From assembly GCA_031772625.1 (NCBI GenBank), contig CM062815.1, positions 119,420,989 to 119,484,988 on the forward strand: a stretch of DNA of 64,000 nucleotides. Reading direction: 5' to 3'. This DNA is from Pinus tabuliformis. Its lineage: Eukaryota > Streptophyta > Pinopsida > Pinales > Pinaceae. A program made the position numbers and the translations under genes. Positions 58,901 to 64,000 of this stretch are shown one piece after another. The first letter of the stretch is position 1. Each line of letters opens with the position of its first letter. Under the pieces are notes generated by a model that saw nothing but the letters and a program-made list of their open reading frames with translations, was not told the origin of the DNA and ran no database searches.

Positions 58901-59643
58901 TCAGATCCCTTTCCTTTGTTAGGAGCTTTAAATTTACAGTCCGTAGTGCCATTCCTTTCCACATTTCCAGCACACCTTTACAAGTTTTCTTGGAGATTTA
59001 GATATCCCACTCGATGCCTTATTTTTGTTTCTATTCTGGGATCGTCCTCGTATAGACAAGGCATCACCATTCTGGCTCTCCATATTTTTCCATCTCATCT
59101 CCTCCGTTAGCAAGGATGAGACGATTTCATCAAACTGCAAGGAAGTTGCATTGCTACCTATTGCAATAACTAGACTATCCCACGAATTTGGTAGAGAACA
59201 CAAAAAACTGATGCACTTATCTTCATCTTGAATTTTAATATCAACAGATAATAATTGACTTACCACAATATTAAATGCATTCAGATGCTGTGTCACCGAG
59301 TCTCCATCTTTCATTCTCAGGTTATACAACTTTTCCGTAGGAACTGTTTATTCACCAGAGACTTAGATTGGCACAATGTCCCTAATTTAACCCACAAAGG
59401 CTTAGTCGTAGCTTCCCCTGATACATTCAACAATACTGAATCTGAGACACACAATTGTATTGTGCTCTTTACCTTCCGATCCAACTTCTTCCATTCTTCA
59501 TTGAAAACTCCTGTTGGTTTAGTACCGTGATTTACTGCGATCCACTAATCTTTATCTACCAACAGATCCTCCATCTTGAGTTTCCATAACTCAAAACTCT
59601 GAACATTAAATTTCTCGATCTCTATCTTTCCACTGCTCACCAT
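55906..59643 (-). pseudogene. gag-pol: Copia B gag-pol relic
   Basis: Starts at ATG 59643 (MVSSGKIEIEKFN) and is soon broken by a TAG near 59550. Blocks on the - strand, in order: gag and a zinc knuckle start (59329-58934, CWKCGKEWHYG, where the final Cys is not in frame); gag-pre-integrase (58598-58389, LWHQRLGH); an integrase region with stops; integrase C-terminus (58004-57489, MNKTLMERARSML, VFGCDAYVHVP); reverse transcriptase start (57416-57096); reverse transcriptase end (56883-56401); RNase H (56394-55906, VDWVGDLDQRRSTSGYVF). The catalytic box reads YVDE instead of YVDD (56827-56838). It resembles the Tnt1 type of copia by motif wording. Not functional. Confidence 0.93.
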
Positions 59644-59750
59644 CTTATTTCACCACCAGAATCGATCTCGTAGATCTCCCACTAAACAAGGTCTACCACA
59701 GGCCCGAGTGAAAACCCTCAGCAACAAAGGCGTCCCCTTGAAGCCAAAAC

Positions 59751-59763
59751 AACTCTGATACCA
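59751..59763 (-). promoter_or_regulatory. Primer-binding site (tRNA-Met) of copia B
   Basis: The - strand reads TGGTATCAGAGTT immediately after the 5' LTR. Confidence 0.92.
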
Positions 59764-60072
59764 AGGTTTTAACCCCGTATAGAAATTACCTGAATATGAA
59801 TTCTAAAACATAGAAAATAAAGAATGCGAGAGCATAACACATAAACACATATACACAGAGATTTTCCCCTGGATCCCAAAATCAGGACTACCAGATTGAT
59901 TTTTCATTATGTTCCTTTCAATGTTACAATACATATATACACATGCCGAAGCATCCAATACCATGGACTGAAAACCATCACGCCGAAAACCATGTTTGTA
60001 AACCATGCACAAAACCATAGGTAGGTTTGCCCAACCTAATATAGGGTCCAAAAATATAAACACAACCCAACA
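59764..60072 (-). repeat. 5' LTR of copia B (309 bp)
   Basis: Partner of 55493-55805, with a three-base loss at its inner end. Confidence 0.92.
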
Positions 60073-60285
60073 ATGTCAACCGACGAAGATTCAAGAGGTC
60101 TTTCTCCCATCCAATTGTTGGTGATGCTGATGTTGACGTTTTTCATAATACTTTCGCCTCAGTTTTTCGCTCGTGAGGATGATAGTGACATAGACACTGA
60201 AACGACATTTTCTTGGGCGATTGATCTGATAGTTTGGCTCCTTGTACTATTGGTGTTACTAGTGGTGGAAATCTATATATCATGA
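60073..60285 (+). CDS. Small two-helix membrane protein, start codon inside a copia target duplication
   Basis: A 70-codon frame from ATG 60073 to TGA 60283-60285. The protein has a short acidic N-terminus, a hydrophobic segment at about residues 13-32 (IQLLVMLMLTFFIILSPQFF), an acidic linker (REDDSDIDTE), and a second hydrophobic segment at about 47-69 (IDLIVWLLVLLVLLVVEIYI). It should sit in a membrane with both ends on the same side. I do not recognise the family. Its first five bases, ATGTC, are the target duplication of copia B, whose other copy (atgtt) lies at 55488 behind a 5'UTR-like sequence. The native promoter is thus 4.6 kb away. It could be a host gene cut off from its promoter; a chance frame is possible. 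Confidence 0.45.
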   Translation: MSTDEDSRGLSPIQLLVMLMLTFFIILSPQFFAREDDSDIDTETTFSWAIDLIVWLLVLLVLLVVEIYIS

Positions 60286-61875
60286 TTGATAGGAGAGAGC
60301 TCTGTCAAACTCACAATAACTAGGGTGGATGCCTCCATGATACATAATATTGGAGGCTCTTCCCAGGGGATTAGCGCCTTGCTCCTCATGTTCATTATCA
60401 TCATATAGGTTAGTTGTCTCTTTTGCCTCATTTTAAATTAATTCCCAGTGTTCAAATTCCAATTTGTGGCTTTCATGCTTCATTCTCTAATGGGAATTTC
60501 TCAAAATACAACAAAAATTCCATGACGTGCAGTGCAGTTCAAATGAAAAAGATGTGTAGATGGTTTGCATCAAATATAGATGAAATGCCAAAAAGGCAAG
60601 TGAAGTTTGGAGCGTTCCCCTATCTTGGAAATTTCAAACTGAAAATTACAGGGATAAAAAAATCGTGTCGTATATAATTGAATCGCTGACTTACCACAAC
60701 TTTTCACTGGTTTGTGCTTGCCTTTGTCTCAATTTTTCACATGTTTATGCCTGTCATTATCTAACCAAATCCATATCAATGAAAAATAATTTCTCTTGTA
60801 GCTAGAAAAGAAGGAAAGAAGTGAGGTGGGAATTATGACTAGTTTATTTTCTAAATGCCATGATTTATTATTTCTCTATTTACTCAATAGATTTTTGCTA
60901 ATGTTTGACCCCTGCCTACTCAGAACTAGGGTTTTGATATTAATTTTGTTTTAAATAAGTCAGTGTTTACCCAACAACTCTAATAAAATATTATAAATTT
61001 TTAGAGTGTTACTTTTACAATACATTGTGCTTCCTCTCTACCGCATGAAAATAAATTTTTTTACTCATGTTATTAGACTGTGTTTCCAATGTCATTCTTT
61101 ATGTAAAATATCTTCTTTGTTGAAAATTATTTAAACAACGACTTAGAATATCCTTAATTTATGAATTGAGTGATGTTTGTTTTTCCTTAAAGGATAAAGC
61201 AACTTGATATAAGCATACCTGATGAGAGATGCAATATCGGTGAGGAGATATGATCCTTCTTTCTCTGGCATCTATGCCCACCTTCACTCCAACTATCCAT
61301 GAATCTACATGATTTATTCCTACTTGGCTATAGGGACTTGAGTCTGCTTGCATTGATATTTTTGATCCATTGGATTCTCATGTTAATGTCTTCCATTTCC
61401 ATCATTGTGGAAGGAGAAATACACTCTATTTAATTGGATAGGATAGTCAAGCTACTACCTATCTAGTTGCCTACACCTTAAATGTTGTTTTCTTCTTCTT
61501 CTAACTCAGTTCTCACATCCCTGTATCAACTCAGTACCGTGCTCACATCCCTGTCTCAAATCTATGTACAAGACAATCACCTATATGGTACCAACAATAA
61601 TAGCCTATCAAAAGCAAGCAAACAAGTGCTGAAGTGGTGGGATGGGGTGTGGTGTAGTAGCAAAGGAAAAATGTGGCAACATGGGTGGCAACAAGCGAAC
61701 AAGTGGTTAACTGGTAGGGTGCAGTATGACAAGAGAGGAAAAGTGTGTCAGCATAAGAAATAAAGATAAAATGAAATGTATGCAACATATAATATGATTT
61801 ATGTATTGAGCACATATGAAAATGGCAGTGGAAGGCATATAATTCAATACTTTGGATATCATAAAAACTAGTTTC
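60286..61875. other. Intergenic, AT-rich
   Basis: No gene recognised. Splice-like signals occur ('atag|gttagt' near 60410, 'ttaattcccag|t' near 60450) just downstream of the small ORF, which may mark an intron in its 3' untranslated region. Short frames at 60414-60677 and 61482-61763 show no domain. Confidence 0.45.
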
Positions 61876-62035
61876 AAACTTTGGATAAAATGTTAAAAAC
61901 ACCGTATGAGTTTTTTTAAACTTTGATTAAAAGTTTGTTGGACATCGAACATTTAAAACTTTGGATAAAAAGTTAAAAATGTCACATGAGGTTTTTGAAA
62001 CTTTGGTTAAAAGTTTGTTGGAGATCGAACATTGC
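61876..62035. repeat. Tandem duplication, unit about 80 bp
   Basis: 'aaactttggataaaa-gttaaaaa' to 'aaaagtttgttgga-atcgaacatt' occurs twice (61876-61950 and 61955-62035). Confidence 0.85.
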
Positions 62036-63630
62036 CTCAGGACACGTGAAGGTTATAATAAGAGGTTGAAATCTAAATTTTGGAAATTTTGGTAAATGGA
62101 AATTGAAACCTAAAAGGTTGGGTAAATTTTGGTAGAGTAGAGAAATTTTTGGTCGAAGTACTGATTAATGGGCAATCAACACTCTAGCGATCGCTAGAGT
62201 CCTGACAGTGTCGAAGGCAGGAACTAATAATGGAATAAGTTGTGTCTATTAGTATGTTTCAATGTATATTTTTAGAATTACATATTTAGTTTTTTTATAT
62301 ATATGAACTTTCAATAAATTTAAATTATAAAATGAGATTTTATAAGTTTGGTAGTAGCAAAGAATTAATAATATTATTAAATAATTAAGTTAAAGAATAT
62401 TATTATCAATAATAAGTGTATCAATATTTTGGTATTTTATTTTAAAAATTAGACTAATCAATGTGTTAAGGTTCATATAATTATGTAGGTGAAGAATTGA
62501 AGATCTTGTCTTTTAGCAAAGCAAGAATGAGTAATGGATAAGTTGAAATGCACCATAAATTATTAAGCTTGTCACACTTTTTATTGAAAAGATGATGCAA
62601 GGATGATGACCATCTATAATTAATTACATAGCCTTAAGAAGAGAACAATGAAAATGAAACCAAGTGATGAAAACTTTATGGTTTAGAGAGAAGTGAATCA
62701 CTGAGACTTTTTTTGGATAATTTTTTTTCTAAACATATGAATCATGCCTAATTGCTTAAATTTTATTAATACTCTACAGTGCTATGTATGAGGATATGGT
62801 TTTAGTTATTGTTATGCAAACGTGGAAATGTTTAAGTATAAAATTGTGATGGTATTTTATGATGTGAAGCATGTGGTTATTGCATCCATATTTTATGACA
62901 TGCATGAACACACAGTTTTTACTATTCATAATATTGTGATAGAAATGATGTTATGATATGAGGTTATATTGACATATGGGTCGATTTATTATGTGATTTC
63001 ATATTATATCTTTGATATAGATATGTTGATGTTATAACTAATGCATTTGCTACATGTTGCGATATGGTGATTGACAGGAGATCCACAAGTGGGTCGAGAG
63101 GGTTGGTTTATTTGATGATCTCATGAGAGCCCATACCCGCGAGGGAGAATATGTAACACCATATGGTCTAGGGACAAACTCAATCAACACTACATATGCT
63201 AGTGGGTCCTTTGTCTTGTATAAATCTTGATGGGTATCTCTTGAGGGGCTATGGGGCCATCATGAGGAGGCCAAGTGCTTGATATTATGAAGTCTAGAGG
63301 GGGTGTGAGGACTTCGATGCTTGAGGCTGTGTGCCTTAGAGAATGTGGAGGGAGTGGGCCATCCCTGTAAGATGCCCCGAGTCATTGAGACTGGGACCAG
63401 ATTTCTACCTTGGGGCAGATGAGGTCTAAGCCTTGGGGCTATGGTATAGAACGATGAGGCTTTGTGCCTAGTTCTGAAAGTTGGGAAGAAGGACTTGAGA
63501 TTCCTTGGGATTTCCCTGTTGTTGTGTAACTTTTGATGTCTGCTGGTATACTAGTTCAACAAAGAGTGTAGGGCAAACATGAAGTAATAAATAACTAAAT
63601 AAAATAAAATAAAAAGTTAAATGATTCAAC
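62036..63630. other. Intergenic, possibly part of an LTR or repeat
   Basis: AT-rich to 63050. Then comes a GC-richer G-rich stretch (63060-63480, for example 'ggagatccacaagtgggtcgag' and repeated 'ccttggggc') with no reading frame I recognise. Its composition shift suggests part of a repeat whose remainder lies outside the window. Confidence 0.4.
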
Positions 63631-63639
63631 TTAACTTCG

Positions 63640-63800
63640 AATACTACTACTACTACTACTACTAATAATAATAATAATAAATAGAATAATATTAATATAT
63701 AAATAAATAAAAAAATAAATAATAAAGAAAGCATAAGAGTGCCAAATAAATAATAAATAAAGAATACAAGATAATAATAGTATATAATAATAATAAATAA
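63640..63800. repeat. Compound microsatellite (ACT)n, (AAT)n and (AAAT)n
   Basis: Seven ACT units are followed by AAT units and AAATA-type runs. Confidence 0.93.
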
Positions 63801-63805
63801 TAAAT

Positions 63806-64000
63806 TGAAGTTCTAAATAAATATGTATAAATAAACTATAAAAATAGTAAGAATAAATAAAGTTAACAAAAAGTAAAAAGGAGTTAAATAAGTAAGACTT
63901 AAATTAAGAAAAAATATTGAGTTAAGTAAAACTTAAAACAAAAAAATAAAGTTGGCATGTTGACACATGGATTGTGTGCATGTAGATGCCTTTCCAATCC
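63806..64000. repeat. A-rich dispersed repeat (second copy)
   Basis: Starts 'gaagttctaaataaata' and ends at the window edge. It matches 28962-29170 in the same orientation. Confidence 0.8.

Larger units (their letters stand above)
55493..60072 (-). mobile_element. Ty1/copia LTR retrotransposon B, complete but decayed
   Basis: A 4580-bp element on the - strand. LTRs are at 59764-60072 (5' in element sense) and 55493-55805 (3'). The primer site for tRNA-Met follows the 5' LTR and a purine-rich tract precedes the 3' LTR. Target duplication is atgtt (55488-55492) versus atgtc (60073-60077), one mismatch. In the 5' LTR the terminal ACA expected before the primer site is missing. Gag-pol between the LTRs has many stops and frameshifts. 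Confidence 0.93.

Noticed and set aside
1-64000. tRNA, rRNA, snoRNA genes or CRISPR arrays
   Set aside because: No cloverleaf, rRNA-like stretch or regular spacer array seen; the tandem arrays have no unique spacers, and the tRNA-like matches are primer sites.

Overview
This is a repeat-dense stretch of plant nuclear DNA. It carries Ty1/copia and Ty3/gypsy retrotransposons primed by plant-type tRNAs, relics of an endogenous pararetrovirus (Caulimoviridae), a poly(A)-tailed non-LTR-like unit, and broken copies of plant host genes. The bulky nested repeats would suit a large seed-plant genome, perhaps a gymnosperm, but nothing seen here fixes the species. I found no rRNA, tRNA or CRISPR. Only three reading frames look intact: two copies of a 166-codon frame inside LTRs, and one small membrane-protein frame.

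Layout. 1-14196: at least three partial, decayed caulimovirid copies. Two lie head to tail on the + strand and one is inverted; the inverted one keeps the viral intergenic region with a TATA box and the tRNA-Met primer site. A 5.5-kb copia element (412-5949, TSD GGCTT) split the first copy inside the reverse transcriptase. 14480-23913: a 9.4-kb gag-only retrotransposon on the - strand with 3.5-kb LTRs (TSD ATGTG). 23919-29290: AT-rich sequence with an RNase H scrap and a truncated gypsy pol on the - strand. 29293-39297: a second gag-only element, + strand, with 3.9-kb LTRs (TSD GGATC), each LTR holding an intact 166-codon frame. 39303-45500: non-coding DNA with segmental duplications and a long (AT)n tract. 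45528-50654: fragments of a plant SAM-dependent methyltransferase gene and of an ASG1-like gene, all on the - strand, mixed with duplications and a minisatellite. 51216-52829: a GC-richer, poly(A)-tailed, non-LTR-like unit. 55493-60072: a 4.6-kb copia element on the - strand, inserted exactly at the ATG of a 70-codon two-helix membrane protein (60073-60285). 60286-64000: AT-rich sequence ending in a repeat also found at 28962-29170.

Most notable: (i) the LTR-embedded 166-codon frame, whose two copies differ mostly by silent changes; (ii) all seven internal stops in the two gag-only frames are TAG; (iii) primer-binding sequence mirrored at both ends of the internal domains; (iv) a long conserved pol extension beyond RNase H in the viral relics; (v) a copia insertion whose target duplication regenerates a start codon; (vi) fragments of two unrelated host genes packed together in one orientation.
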